A stretch of 64,000 nucleotides of DNA from Paludibacter sp. (GTDB lineage: Bacteria; Bacteroidota; Bacteroidia; Bacteroidales; Paludibacteraceae). The notes under the pieces are model-generated. The model had not been told where the DNA came from and did not search any database. It saw only the letters and a program-made list of their open reading frames with translations. Positions 25,307 to 32,939 of this stretch are shown piece after piece. Position 1 is the first letter of the stretch. Each line of letters begins with the position of its first letter. A program made the translations under genes and the position numbers. The stretch covers positions 1 through 64,000 of the forward strand of contig JANJVQ010000017.1 in assembly GCA_024710005.1 (NCBI GenBank), written 5' to 3'.

Positions 25307-26047
25307 TTACCCATTACGTTTGGGGTATTTCCTCCTCCAGCTTTCCAATTTCAACTGAATCACACCCAAAAAGGCTTCGCCGAAAATGCCACCACTCATT
25401 TTTGAGGTACCTAATTCCCTGTTGATGAAGATGATGGGCACTTCCACCAGTTTAAATCCACATTTGTAGGCTGTAAATTTCATTTCTATCTGAAAAGCAT
25501 ATCCTTTGAACCTAATCTTATCCAACTCAATGGTTTCGAGCACTTGTCTTTTATAGCATTTGAATCCTGCGGTGGTATCCGCTATTTTCATACCCAGAAC
25601 AAAGCGCACGTATTTGGAAGCAAAGTACGACATCAGCACCCTGCCAATGGGCCAGTTAACCACATTGACACCACTCACGTAACGCGAACCGATGGCCACA
25701 TCAGCGCCACCTTCGTTACAGGCCTTATACAATTTCACCAGGTCATTCGGATTGTGCGAAAAATCAGCATCCATCTCGAAAACGTAGTCATATTTTCGCT
25801 CCAGCGCCCATTTGAATCCGGCAATATAGGCCGTGCCCAGTCCCAGCTTGCCTTTTCTTTCGAGTATATGCAACCTGTCCGGGAACTCTTTTTGTAACTG
25901 TTTTACAATGTTGGCTGTCCCATCCGGAGAGCCGTCATCAATAATCAACAGTTCAAATGCAACTTCCTGAGCAAACACAGCCCGGATAATATTTTCAATA
26001 TTTTCCTTCTCGTTGTAAGTAGGGATAATGACAAGATTGGGGGACAT
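25307..26047 (-). CDS. GT2 polyprenol-phosphate mannosyltransferase-like enzyme
   Basis: 246 residues from the ATG at 26047 (a TTG at 26053 opens the frame two codons earlier). GT-A fold: VIIPTYNEKENIENIIRAV, LLIIDDGSPDGTANIV and FEMDADFSHNPNDL supply the nucleotide-sugar motifs, with the D-A-D metal site. IGSRYVSGVNVVNWPIGRVLMSYFASKYVRFVLG and ADTTAGFKCYKRQVLE match dolichol-phosphate mannose synthase-like proteins. It should charge a polyprenyl phosphate with mannose or glucosamine at the inner membrane for glycan assembly; no transmembrane tail is present, so it is probably soluble or peripheral. Confidence 0.85.
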   Translation of the reverse strand: MSPNLVIIPTYNEKENIENIIRAVFAQEVAFELLIIDDGSPDGTANIVKQLQKEFPDRLHILERKGKLGLGTAYIAGFKWALERKYDYVFEMDADFSHNPNDLVKLYKACNEGGADVAIGSRYVSGVNVVNWPIGRVLMSYFASKYVRFVLGMKIADTTAGFKCYKRQVLETIELDKIRFKGYAFQIEMKFTAYKCGFKLVEVPIIFINRELGTSKMSGGIFGEAFLGVIQLKLESWRRKYPKRNG

Positions 26048-26137
26048 AAGCAAATGAACAATTAAAAATTAAAAATTAAAAGCGGGTGTCACTTATTTTT
26101 CTTAGTTTTAACTAACCACTAATCACGAATATGACTC

Positions 26138-26944
26138 TTAGTCAAAAATAAATAATTCCGTCGGAGCAAATCTTTCCAGGATAACCAACTTCAAGTCCTT
26201 TCCAACCCAGATATTTTTCTTCTCCAAATAGCTTTTCACTGTAGTAAACGCAACATCCGGATGATTATTTTCTTTACTCAAATGACAAAGAAAAACGGCT
26301 TCTAAGTGATCCTGATAATTTTCTGCCAGAAACTCTCCTGTTTGATTGTTGCTCAGATGGCCGGTATTGGATCTGATTCTTCGTTTTAAATCGGCCGGAT
26401 AAGGTCCGGTTGATAGCATACTTTCATCGTAGTTGGCTTCAAAAACCATGTAATGTGCACTTCTCAGGTGCTGAGAGGCTTCTTCGCAAACATAGCCCTG
26501 ATCCGTGGCAAACGTAAACCTCTTACCCTGGTATTCAACTGTATATCCTACGCTATCCGTGGCATCATGTGAAACCTGAAAAGCAGTAATATTAAAACCG
26601 GCTATTTCGATGGTTTCATTTTTTTCGATGAATCTCCTGCTACCGTTCAACTTCTCGGTCACACAATAACTGTTGTTAATCCCTTCGTGAATCTTGCGGG
26701 TGGTGTAAACCGGCACGTGATGAATTTCACCCAACGAACCAACTGCCCTGATATGATCGGCATGGTCGTGCGTCACAAATACGCCCCAGATATGCTGAAA
26801 ATCAAGTCCCATCGCCCTGAGATTTCTTCTGATTGTCCTCACCCCTATTCCTGCATCAATCAAAATTCCGCAAGATGCATTGCCGATATAATAGCAATTT
26901 CCACTGCTGCCACTTGCAAAACTCTGAAAACGCAATTTATCCAT
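26138..26944 (-). CDS. MBL-fold metallohydrolase (YycJ/WalJ-like)
   Basis: 268 residues from the ATG at 26944; the frame is open to 26977, but that would overlap the minus-strand -7 box (26982-26975). The metal site is VFVTHDHADHIRAV (H-x-H-x-D-H). The N-terminus LRFQSFASGSSGNCYYIGN and the C-terminal HLSNNQTGEF and LCHLSKENNHPDVA are typical of YycJ/WalJ relatives. The family is linked to DNA repair and cell-wall growth, but the reaction is uncertain. It is transcribed divergently from tsaB. Confidence 0.82.
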   Translation of the reverse strand: MDKLRFQSFASGSSGNCYYIGNASCGILIDAGIGVRTIRRNLRAMGLDFQHIWGVFVTHDHADHIRAVGSLGEIHHVPVYTTRKIHEGINNSYCVTEKLNGSRRFIEKNETIEIAGFNITAFQVSHDATDSVGYTVEYQGKRFTFATDQGYVCEEASQHLRSAHYMVFEANYDESMLSTGPYPADLKRRIRSNTGHLSNNQTGEFLAENYQDHLEAVFLCHLSKENNHPDVAFTTVKSYLEKKNIWVGKDLKLVILERFAPTELFIFD

Positions 26945-26974
26945 AAAATGCTGTTTAAACTTTTTTAATTCTTG

Positions 26975-27012
26975 CAAAGGTAGAATTAATAAACTAAATT
27001 ATTGTAATTTTG
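26975..27012. promoter_or_regulatory. Divergent -7 boxes for the MBL gene and tsaB
   Basis: CAAAGGTA at 26975-26982 reads TACCTTTG on the minus strand, facing the MBL hydrolase 30 bp away. TAATTTTG at 27005-27012 faces tsaB, 35 bp before its start. Confidence 0.5.
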
Positions 27013-27047
27013 CGTGACTTAATTACAAAAAATATCTTAATATACCG

Positions 27048-27725
27048 ATGGTAATCCTGCATATTGAAACTTCCACCCATGTCTGTTCAGTCGCGTTGAG
27101 CGAACAGGAAAAATGTATCTTTCAACTGTCGAATTATGATGGCATGAATCACGCTGCCATGCTGAGTTTGTTTATTCAGGATGCATTAGATTTATTAAAG
27201 GAATCAGGCAAAAAATTAGATGCAGTGGCTGTGAGTAGCGGACCCGGGTCATATACAGGCCTACGCATCGGCGTATCCACGGCAAAGGGCTTGTGTTACG
27301 GACTCGACATTCCACTTATCAGCATCAGCACGCTGGAAATCATGGCAATCGCGGCAATGCAAAAGCACGCCCCAAATAAGCATGATTTGTTTGTCCCGAT
27401 GATTGACGCCCGCAGAATGGAGGTGTATGATGTCATTTTTGATTCAAACCGAAAAATCATCAGAGACACAGCGGCCAGCATCATCAATGAAAATAGTTAT
27501 ACAGAATTGTTAGAAAAAAGTCAGGTTTTATTCTTCGGAAACGGAGCCGCCAAATGCAAACAAGTTATTACTTCTCCCCATGCGATTTTTATAGACAACA
27601 TACACCCTTTGGCTGAAAATATGATAGAGCCTGCCCTGAAAAAATATCAGCAAGGGCAATTCGAAGATGTGGCGTATTTTGAGCCGTTTTATTTGAAGGA
27701 GTTTCAGACAACGCAGGGAAAGTGA
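27048..27725 (+). CDS. tsaB: tRNA threonylcarbamoyladenosine protein TsaB
   Basis: 225 residues. The ASKHA-fold N-terminus ILHIETSTHVCSVALSEQEKC and GPGSYTGLRIGVSTAKGLCYGLDIPLISISTLE are diagnostic of TsaB. VPMIDARRMEVYDVIFD and FGNGAAKC further support the call. TsaB scaffolds TsaD in making t6A37 in ANN-decoding tRNAs and is essential in many bacteria. It marks the left edge of the accessory region that follows: its stop at 27725 is the last core gene before mazEF. Confidence 0.92.
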   Translation: MVILHIETSTHVCSVALSEQEKCIFQLSNYDGMNHAAMLSLFIQDALDLLKESGKKLDAVAVSSGPGSYTGLRIGVSTAKGLCYGLDIPLISISTLEIMAIAAMQKHAPNKHDLFVPMIDARRMEVYDVIFDSNRKIIRDTAASIINENSYTELLEKSQVLFFGNGAAKCKQVITSPHAIFIDNIHPLAENMIEPALKKYQQGQFEDVAYFEPFYLKEFQTTQGK

Positions 27726-27756
27726 GCGGAAAGCATATAATGAGAATTGAATCATA

Positions 27757-27831
27757 AAAGCGAATGCAGAAATTAGTCTTAAAAACAACTTTCTGGTACT
27801 TGGCTTTGTGCGTGTTATCGCTTAGTTGTTT
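27757..27831. repeat. Hairpin region between tsaB and mazF
   Basis: AAACAACT (27783-27790) pairs with AGTTGTTT (27824-27831), 5 bp after the mazF stop on the minus strand. A second partial pairing links AAGCGA near 27758 with ATCGCTT near 27817-27823. It may terminate mazEF transcription, or belong to the hairpin type found after the PLD and Fic genes; the match is weaker here. Confidence 0.35.
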
Positions 27832-27836
27832 GTTTG

Positions 27837-28154
27837 TCAGTCAACAAACGTTTCTTTTATTACGGATTTAACCTCTTGAATCTCGCTTTTTGTCAAAGCG
27901 CCAAGTGTTCTGATAATTCTGACTTTATCTATTGTTCTGATTTGATCTATGGCAATCCAACCCGTTTTTCCATTATGTCTCACCTCAACTCTGGTTGGAT
28001 ATTTTCGGGAAGCTGTTGTCATGGGACTAACAACTAATGTTTGAAGATTGTGATTTATTTCATTGGGTGAGACGATTACACAGGGGCGGGTCTTTTGAAT
28101 CTCACTTCCTACGGTCGGATCCAGATTAACTAATACAATGTCATACTGATTCAT
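27837..28154 (-). CDS. mazF: MazF/PemK-type mRNA interferase toxin
   Basis: 105 residues. MNQYDIVLVNLDPTVGSEIQKTRPCVIVSPN is the classic MazF N-terminus (G-x-E-x-x-K-x-R-P-x-V-V). LQTLVVSPMTT and GKTGWIAIDQIRTIDKVRI complete the CcdB/MazF fold. The toxin cuts mRNA at short sequence motifs when its antitoxin is lost. It overlaps mazE by 4 bp (ATGA), so the antitoxin is translated first. Confidence 0.9.
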   Translation of the reverse strand: MNQYDIVLVNLDPTVGSEIQKTRPCVIVSPNEINHNLQTLVVSPMTTASRKYPTRVEVRHNGKTGWIAIDQIRTIDKVRIIRTLGALTKSEIQEVKSVIKETFVD

Positions 28155-28396
28155 TGCCAGTCCTCCATATTTTCGTCTTCGAAAACATCGTCAATCAACA
28201 ACTTATCATCGCCATTTTCATGCATCTTTTTAAACTGCAAATCCCACCCCTTTCGAGGCTCTGCCACTGGCCTGATTATGATTTGATTCTTCTCAAGAAT
28301 TAATTCTACTTTATCCCTGATTTGATATTTTTCCAATAAGGTTTTGCTTAATCTAAAACCTCTTGAATTTCCGATTCTTACTATTGACACTTCCAT
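28151..28396 (-). CDS. mazE: MazE-like AbrB-fold antitoxin
   Basis: 81 residues. The N-terminal half (VRIGNSRGFRLSKTLLEKYQIRDKVELILEKNQIIIRP) is the SpoVT/AbrB swapped-hairpin DNA-binding domain. The acidic tail (DDVFEDENMEDWQ) is the kind of flexible segment that wraps MazF and blocks its active site. It should autoregulate the mazEF promoter. Two -7 boxes lie just upstream (28410-28429). Confidence 0.85.
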   Translation of the reverse strand: MEVSIVRIGNSRGFRLSKTLLEKYQIRDKVELILEKNQIIIRPVAEPRKGWDLQFKKMHENGDDKLLIDDVFEDENMEDWQ

Positions 28397-28409
28397 AATC
28401 TTTTCTCTA

Positions 28410-28429
28410 CAAATGTAAGTACAAAGTTA
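28410..28429 (-). promoter_or_regulatory. Tandem -7 boxes upstream of mazE
   Basis: CAAATGTA (28410-28417) and CAAAGTTA (28422-28429) read TACATTTG and TAACTTTG on the minus strand. Either or both may drive mazEF. The remaining bases up to 28536 are A+T-rich with no gene seen. Confidence 0.5.
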
Positions 28430-28536
28430 TCACATTTATTATAGAAAACAAACAAATTATGATTTTTTTTCTTAAAGGAATTATTTTCTTTTTCTAATCG
28501 AGGTTGTCTTATTATGCTACTCTTCTCCTACAACTT

Positions 28537-28672
28537 GGCGGTAACGGTTACGTATATGAAACGTTTGGCATTTCGAGGCACTTTCCCGTCAAGTTACAAC
28601 TACTTTTGATACGAGTTGAAATGTTCGATAACGCACTGACTGCCAAATGTTTTATATACGATGTTATAAGCC
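28537..28672. repeat. Imperfect 136-bp hairpin element with GGC...GTTATAAGCC ends
   Basis: CGTATATGAAACGTTTGGCA (28551-28570) pairs with TGCCAAATGTTTTATATACG (28641-28660) at 18 of 20 positions; the two misfits would be G-T wobbles. The outer ends are GGCGGTAAC (28537-28545) and GTTATAAGCC (28663-28672) with unpaired bases between, and an inner CAACT/AGTTG hairpin is present. It begins 24 nt after the PLD-J stop. The layout resembles an attC-like or other structured recombination site. No other feature is visible between mazE and the PLD gene. Confidence 0.6.
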
Positions 28673-28696
28673 GTTTTTCTTTCTGTCGCCATAGTT

Positions 28697-30061
28697 TCAA
28701 GCTCCAATTTCAAGTTGTAATTCTTCAAGTTCTCTTTGTAATTTCTCTTTTGTCCTTTGAAAATATTCGTCCCAGTCTTCAATGCTGATTATTGTTTTAA
28801 AGGTGTCGCTTTCTTTTATTGTGATGATTTCTGTTTCAAGAATATTTATCTGTCTTTTCAGTTTAGCAATAGCCGCTTTCAGCAAATCTTTTTCTTGAAC
28901 TGTCTCCGATTTTGTTTTGAAGAAATTTCCTTTTTCAAGGTCATCAAGTATCTCCGTTACCTTTTTTAAGTCATTTGCATCATACGCTTGTTTTAACTCA
29001 ATAAATATTCTTTGGGCTGCTTCCTTAAATTCATCCACTACTTTGTCAGGATGGCATAAAACTGTGGCCTTCCTAAATTTCTTTTTCAGTTCTAATTTTT
29101 GCTCGTCCGTTAATTCAAAGATTTCCTTTTCCTTTTCGCTGTTAACCTGTTCACGATACTGCCTTTCGTCATTTTCGGCTTCTTCAAACTTTGATTTGTC
29201 TGATTTGAATTTTAGTTTACGCAACTTCAAGATGTCAAGAATAATTTCTCCTAATTCAATCGTATGTCGATGCTGAAATTCCGAAAGCAATTTTTCAAGT
29301 TCTATCTTTTCATTGTCAAACCCGTTAAGTTGATTTTCTAAATTCTTAATTTCAAGTTTAAGAGCTGCAATTTCGGGGTCAGTCCAAATTGAAAGTTGCT
29401 GATTTTTTGAAATGAAAATTTGAATTTTGTTTATTGCTGAACCAAATTCTTCATTCCTAACATCTTCAATAATATCCTTTAGGTCAGAGTTGAAATCGTA
29501 TTTCTTAAGTTTTGTACTTTCTTTGTTTAATTCTTCAATATCTTCAAGTAGAATGTAGTTTTTGAGAATTTCTAACCTTTTAATGATTTTGTTTAATGGG
29601 AAAATAATTTCTTCAATGACTGCATCTGGATAATATTGTTTGCGTATACTATTGAATTCAGATATGAATTGTTCTGCTAAGGTCATATCGTTACTTGTTA
29701 TGATTACATTCTCAAAATTGCTTTCTGCTTTATAGCTCCAATTGTATGAACCTGTAATGACTGTGCTATAATCAATGACACAAAATTTATTATGCATTAA
29801 TTCTGTATCACCGTTACCGATTTTATAAACTTTTGATTTGGCAGTAAGCAACTGCTCAAAATCAAGTGATGAATTTAGGTTAATATTGTCGTTAGAAATA
29901 ATGAGAGAAACGGTGCAACCGTTTCTTGCTTTATTTACTAATTCATTGAAAAGGTTTTTGTTAGTAAACCAAGCTACTGCGATAAACACAGATTTCTGTG
30001 CTTTGCTAATTTCTTGCTGAATTCTTTCAGCGATATTTTCAAATACTGCTTCTGTTTGCAT
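28697..30061 (-). CDS. PLD-family nuclease fused to a J-domain (third gene of kinase operon)
   Basis: 454 residues. An N-terminal phospholipase-D-like domain (about 1-145) has one HKD motif, H90-x-K92-x4-D97, then GSYNWS at 104-109. That single-HKD arrangement is seen in Zucchini/Nuc-type nucleases, which work as dimers. A helical region (about 150-315) contains charged coiled-coil-like stretches. At about 318-378 a J-domain-like segment has KKKFRKATVLCHPDK with the HPD tripeptide at 337-339, the DnaK-contacting motif. A second helical coil ends the protein. It starts 1 bp after the WD40 stop. A nuclease effector controlled by Hsp70 is the best guess; phospholipase activity is not excluded. 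Confidence 0.75.
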   Translation of the reverse strand: MQTEAVFENIAERIQQEISKAQKSVFIAVAWFTNKNLFNELVNKARNGCTVSLIISNDNINLNSSLDFEQLLTAKSKVYKIGNGDTELMHNKFCVIDYSTVITGSYNWSYKAESNFENVIITSNDMTLAEQFISEFNSIRKQYYPDAVIEEIIFPLNKIIKRLEILKNYILLEDIEELNKESTKLKKYDFNSDLKDIIEDVRNEEFGSAINKIQIFISKNQQLSIWTDPEIAALKLEIKNLENQLNGFDNEKIELEKLLSEFQHRHTIELGEIILDILKLRKLKFKSDKSKFEEAENDERQYREQVNSEKEKEIFELTDEQKLELKKKFRKATVLCHPDKVVDEFKEAAQRIFIELKQAYDANDLKKVTEILDDLEKGNFFKTKSETVQEKDLLKAAIAKLKRQINILETEIITIKESDTFKTIISIEDWDEYFQRTKEKLQRELEELQLEIGA

Positions 30062-30062
30062 A

Positions 30063-31079
30063 CTATAACCAAAATTTTACTGTTTTATCCCAACTTCCAG
30101 AAGTAAGTGTTTTATTGGTTGAATTGTATTTCAGCGAACTAATTTCTCTTGAGTGAGCATCAATCGATTTCATCAATTCTCTATCCATAAAGTCCCAGAC
30201 AATTATTTTTCCGTCCCATCCACCAGAAAATAATATTGTCTCATTCTCTGCAAATTCTAGGGCTGATACAAAGTCTGTATGACCTTGAAGAATTGTTTCT
30301 GTAATATTCTTCTTTAAATTAAAAATCCTAATTAATTTATCACCGCTGCCGATAACTAAATATCTGCAATCTTTTGTGATTTTTAGAATTTTCGTATCCC
30401 AGCCAGCTTCTATTTTTCTTGTTTGGACTAGTTTTTGAAAATCCCATTCTATAATGTAAAAATCCCACCCACCGCTGTATAGGAATTCTCCGTTATCGGA
30501 GAATTCAATTGATAGAATTATTGCTTCGTGTCCTTCTAAAGTATGTAAACATTTCCAATTTGTCGTTTCCCAAACTTTTAGTGTTTTATCGTGACTTGCA
30601 GTAATAAGGAAATTTCCGTCTGGACTAAATTTAACAGCTGAAATGCTTCTTGTGTGACCTATGAGTTTTTTAATGATGTTGCCGTTTTCTAAATCGATAA
30701 TTGTTGTTGAAAAATCTTGAAAGCCACCAATAGCGGCAATATTATTTTTTGAGCTTACTGATAAAGCTTCAATCATACCGTGTATAGCAGTAAATTCCAC
30801 ATTTATAGTATTCTTGTTAATATCCCAAGCAACGAGAGAGCCGTCATTGCTACCACAGCCAATATACAGTTTGTCTTTATTTATCTCAAGTTGATTAATT
30901 GCACCTTTATTTCTAAAGTATTGAAATACTGTTTCACCTTTAAACTTAAAATTTGCTAATCTTCTATCATTAAATTCACTTAATATCTTATTTGTTACTT
31001 CAATTGAATTTCCAACTCTAACTAAACCAGTTGAGGTGATTGGAATTAATGAATTGTTTGAGTTTTCTTTTTCAGTCAC
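30063..31079 (-). CDS. WD40-repeat beta-propeller protein (second gene of kinase operon)
   Basis: 338 residues. From about residue 55 on there are seven WD40 blades, each with an inner GH and terminal W-D or similar: for example LIGHTRSISAVKFSPDGNFLITASHDKTLKVW, LEGHEAIILSIEFSDNGEFLYSGG and LQGHTDFVSALEFAENETILFSGGWDGKIIVWD. The first 50 residues form a separate N-terminal segment. No catalytic motif or membrane segment is present, so it is likely a cytosolic scaffold. It lies 20 bp after the kinase gene and 1 bp before the PLD gene, implying that the three products act together. Confidence 0.85.
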   Translation of the reverse strand: MTEKENSNNSLIPITSTGLVRVGNSIEVTNKILSEFNDRRLANFKFKGETVFQYFRNKGAINQLEINKDKLYIGCGSNDGSLVAWDINKNTINVEFTAIHGMIEALSVSSKNNIAAIGGFQDFSTTIIDLENGNIIKKLIGHTRSISAVKFSPDGNFLITASHDKTLKVWETTNWKCLHTLEGHEAIILSIEFSDNGEFLYSGGWDFYIIEWDFQKLVQTRKIEAGWDTKILKITKDCRYLVIGSGDKLIRIFNLKKNITETILQGHTDFVSALEFAENETILFSGGWDGKIIVWDFMDRELMKSIDAHSREISSLKYNSTNKTLTSGSWDKTVKFWL

Positions 31080-31099
31080 TTTATTTAAGTTGAGAGTTT

Positions 31100-32479
31100 T
31101 TACCAGTCTGCCATATCAGCGTTACGTTTTGCATTTTCTTCTTCTTTCCGTTGTTTAATTTCGAGTTGTAAAGCTTGAATTAATGGGTGAAGTTTTGTTG
31201 AAGGCACTCTGTCAGCAATGTATTCATAAGAGTCCAAGTTGTCCTTTAACATTTCAACAACGGCAACTGCATCTTGGTCGTTTTTGGTCTCCTGTAGCAT
31301 CAAATCAAACACTTCCATTGCGTTGTATCTGTTGCAATAAACTGAAGCAAATAATGTCATTCGCATTGCCTTTATCTTTGTTTCTAAATCTTTGCTTCCT
31401 TTAAAAACTCTATTCATTGCATTAGCAACGAGTTCGGCTTCTGAAAAGTCAATTCTCGATTCTCTAAAGTATTTTTCAGTCGTAGTACTGTAAACGTCTA
31501 TAAGGTCGTTGCAAAGTGCTGGAAAATTTGCTGCAATTATTTCTAGGATTTGTTTTGGAATATCATTGAATTTCTTGAAGAATGTTTCAGGGTCGTCATT
31601 GAAATTAAATAGAGTTTTTACTATGTCTTCAACATTGTCCTTGTCATATTGATTTACTTTTAAATTATCCTTGGCAATATTTATTAAATTCTCGTAAGCA
31701 TTTGTCGGATTGGCTTGCGGTTTAAGTGAGAGTAAATAGTTATTCAAAGCATTTTCAAGTTCTCCAACTGACTTATACCGATTTTCAGGGTTGTCTGCAA
31801 TGCACTTTTGAATTATATAAAGAAGTCCGCCAGGTAAGATGTCTTTTTCAATTAGTGTTGGATTTCTATTGGTGAATACATTATAAATGGTTTTACCAAG
31901 TTGGTAAATGTCACTTTTCACATTTGCATTTTTTGTGCCGCCAGATTTGAAAAATTCTGGCGGAATGAAACCCTGTGTTCCCATATAAACATTCGAACTT
32001 GTCAATATTGTGCTGTCACGGTCTTTAAATTTACCAAGACCTAAATCACTAATTTTTACTTTATTGTCGGTGCTTATTAAAATGTTTTTGGGTTTAATGT
32101 CACGGTGAATGATACCTGATAAGTGTATTGCATTAATGCCATTGCAGACTTGAAGTAGTATATCAATTGCTAGTTCTTGATTTGCTTGAAGTTTCTCAAG
32201 TTTTTTATCAATGGAGAACTTGCAAAGTGGCATCACAAAGTATGGAATTACACCATCTAAATTTTCAGCAAGAACTTCAATTACGTTGTCGTGCTTAATA
32301 CTTGCCATCAAGCGAACTTCACGTCTAAATCTTTTTATACTTTCTTCGTCTTTGTCAAGGCATACTTTTAAAGCAAATAAATTATCTCCTTGCTGGACCT
32401 TGAAAACTTTACCCATTCCACCTTCGCCAATTTCTTCAACGATTAAATATTTTCCGTCAATTGTGTCGCCAATATTCAT
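31100..32479 (-). CDS. Hanks-type Ser/Thr protein kinase with helical C-terminal domain (first gene of operon)
   Basis: 459 residues. The kinase domain (about 1-255) is complete: glycine loop GEGGMGKV (18-25), Lys38, Glu54, HRDIKPKN with D127 and N132, DLG at 145-147 in place of DFG, and a GTQGFIPPE activation/APE region. It is therefore predicted to be active. Residues 260-459 are alpha-helical with no membrane segment, unlike PASTA kinases, and end in a charged coil. It is a soluble kinase that probably reads a signal through the C-terminal domain. It starts 43 nt after a GTTATAAGCC core on the minus strand. Confidence 0.88.
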   Translation of the reverse strand: MNIGDTIDGKYLIVEEIGEGGMGKVFKVQQGDNLFALKVCLDKDEESIKRFRREVRLMASIKHDNVIEVLAENLDGVIPYFVMPLCKFSIDKKLEKLQANQELAIDILLQVCNGINAIHLSGIIHRDIKPKNILISTDNKVKISDLGLGKFKDRDSTILTSSNVYMGTQGFIPPEFFKSGGTKNANVKSDIYQLGKTIYNVFTNRNPTLIEKDILPGGLLYIIQKCIADNPENRYKSVGELENALNNYLLSLKPQANPTNAYENLINIAKDNLKVNQYDKDNVEDIVKTLFNFNDDPETFFKKFNDIPKQILEIIAANFPALCNDLIDVYSTTTEKYFRESRIDFSEAELVANAMNRVFKGSKDLETKIKAMRMTLFASVYCNRYNAMEVFDLMLQETKNDQDAVAVVEMLKDNLDSYEYIADRVPSTKLHPLIQALQLEIKQRKEEENAKRNADMADW

Positions 32480-32522
32480 ATTTTATGTTTGTATGTCGGT
32501 TAATGTTGTGTTGTCCTAAAAT

Positions 32523-32628
32523 GGCTTATAACTCGATTATACCATCACCTTAAACCCAATAAAACTGCATATAGCATGATACCCTATGCATACATTGTAC
32601 ACTTTTATTGATTTATTAGATGTATAAT
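32523..32628. repeat. Imperfect hairpin upstream of the kinase gene with GGCTTATAAC edge
   Basis: GGCTTATAAC (32523-32532) is the exact reverse complement of the core GTTATAAGCC at 28663-28672. Inside are nested pairings: ATTATACCATC near 32538 with GATGTATAAT (32619-32628), CAATAAAA near 32557 with TTTTATTG near 32603, and TGCATA with TATGCA. Together with 28537-28672 it brackets the three-gene operon. The outer right end lacks an obvious matching core. Confidence 0.45.
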
Positions 32629-32636
32629 GCAATTTG

Positions 32637-32644
32637 CAAATATA
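32637..32644 (-). promoter_or_regulatory. Possible -7 box for the kinase operon
   Basis: CAAATATA reads TATATTTG on the minus strand, 158 bp before the kinase ATG and outside the hairpin at 32523-32628. No correctly spaced -33 TTTG is seen, so it is only a candidate. Confidence 0.35.
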
Positions 32645-32812
32645 AATAAAACTTTCTTCAATTTCTGCTTCAAACGTTAATTTGAGTAGAAAGTAGCGAT
32701 TGAAAAAAACTTAAGTCAGAGGAGATACGACTTCGAACTGGGCGATGTACAGCCACATGTCAACCGAAGAACGACTACAAGTCAGGCAGTGCCAATCATA
32801 AAATCATTTCTC

Positions 32813-32912
32813 CCTATAGGGGAAATCCAATTCAGCCTATAGGCTAACAACAATTCTCCCTATAGGCTAAAATAAAATCAGCCTATAGGCTAAATCGAAT
32901 TTACCCTATAGG
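32813..32912. repeat. Array of five CCTATAGG palindromes with exact 23-bp period
   Basis: CCTATAGG occurs at 32813, 32836, 32859, 32882 and 32905, each 23 bp apart, with A+T-rich 15-nt linkers. Units 2 and 4 extend to AGCCTATAGGCT; unit 1 extends to CCCTATAGGG with near-complementary TTTCT/GGAAA flanks; units 3 and 5 are asymmetric CCCTATAGGC. The array lies 28 bp after the stop of the HU-like gene. The sequence from 32645 to 32800 shows no gene. Confidence 0.9.
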
Positions 32913-32939
32913 CTGATTTATTTTTATGCCCTGCAAAAA

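Noticed and set aside
28600-28782. 60-residue minus-strand frame after the PLD gene
   Set aside because: It overlaps the PLD-J 3' end in another frame and reads through the hairpin at 28537-28672.
32813-32912. CRISPR array
   Set aside because: The repeat is only 8-12 bp and palindromic, linkers are 15 nt, A+T-rich and too short for spacers, and no cas genes are nearby.
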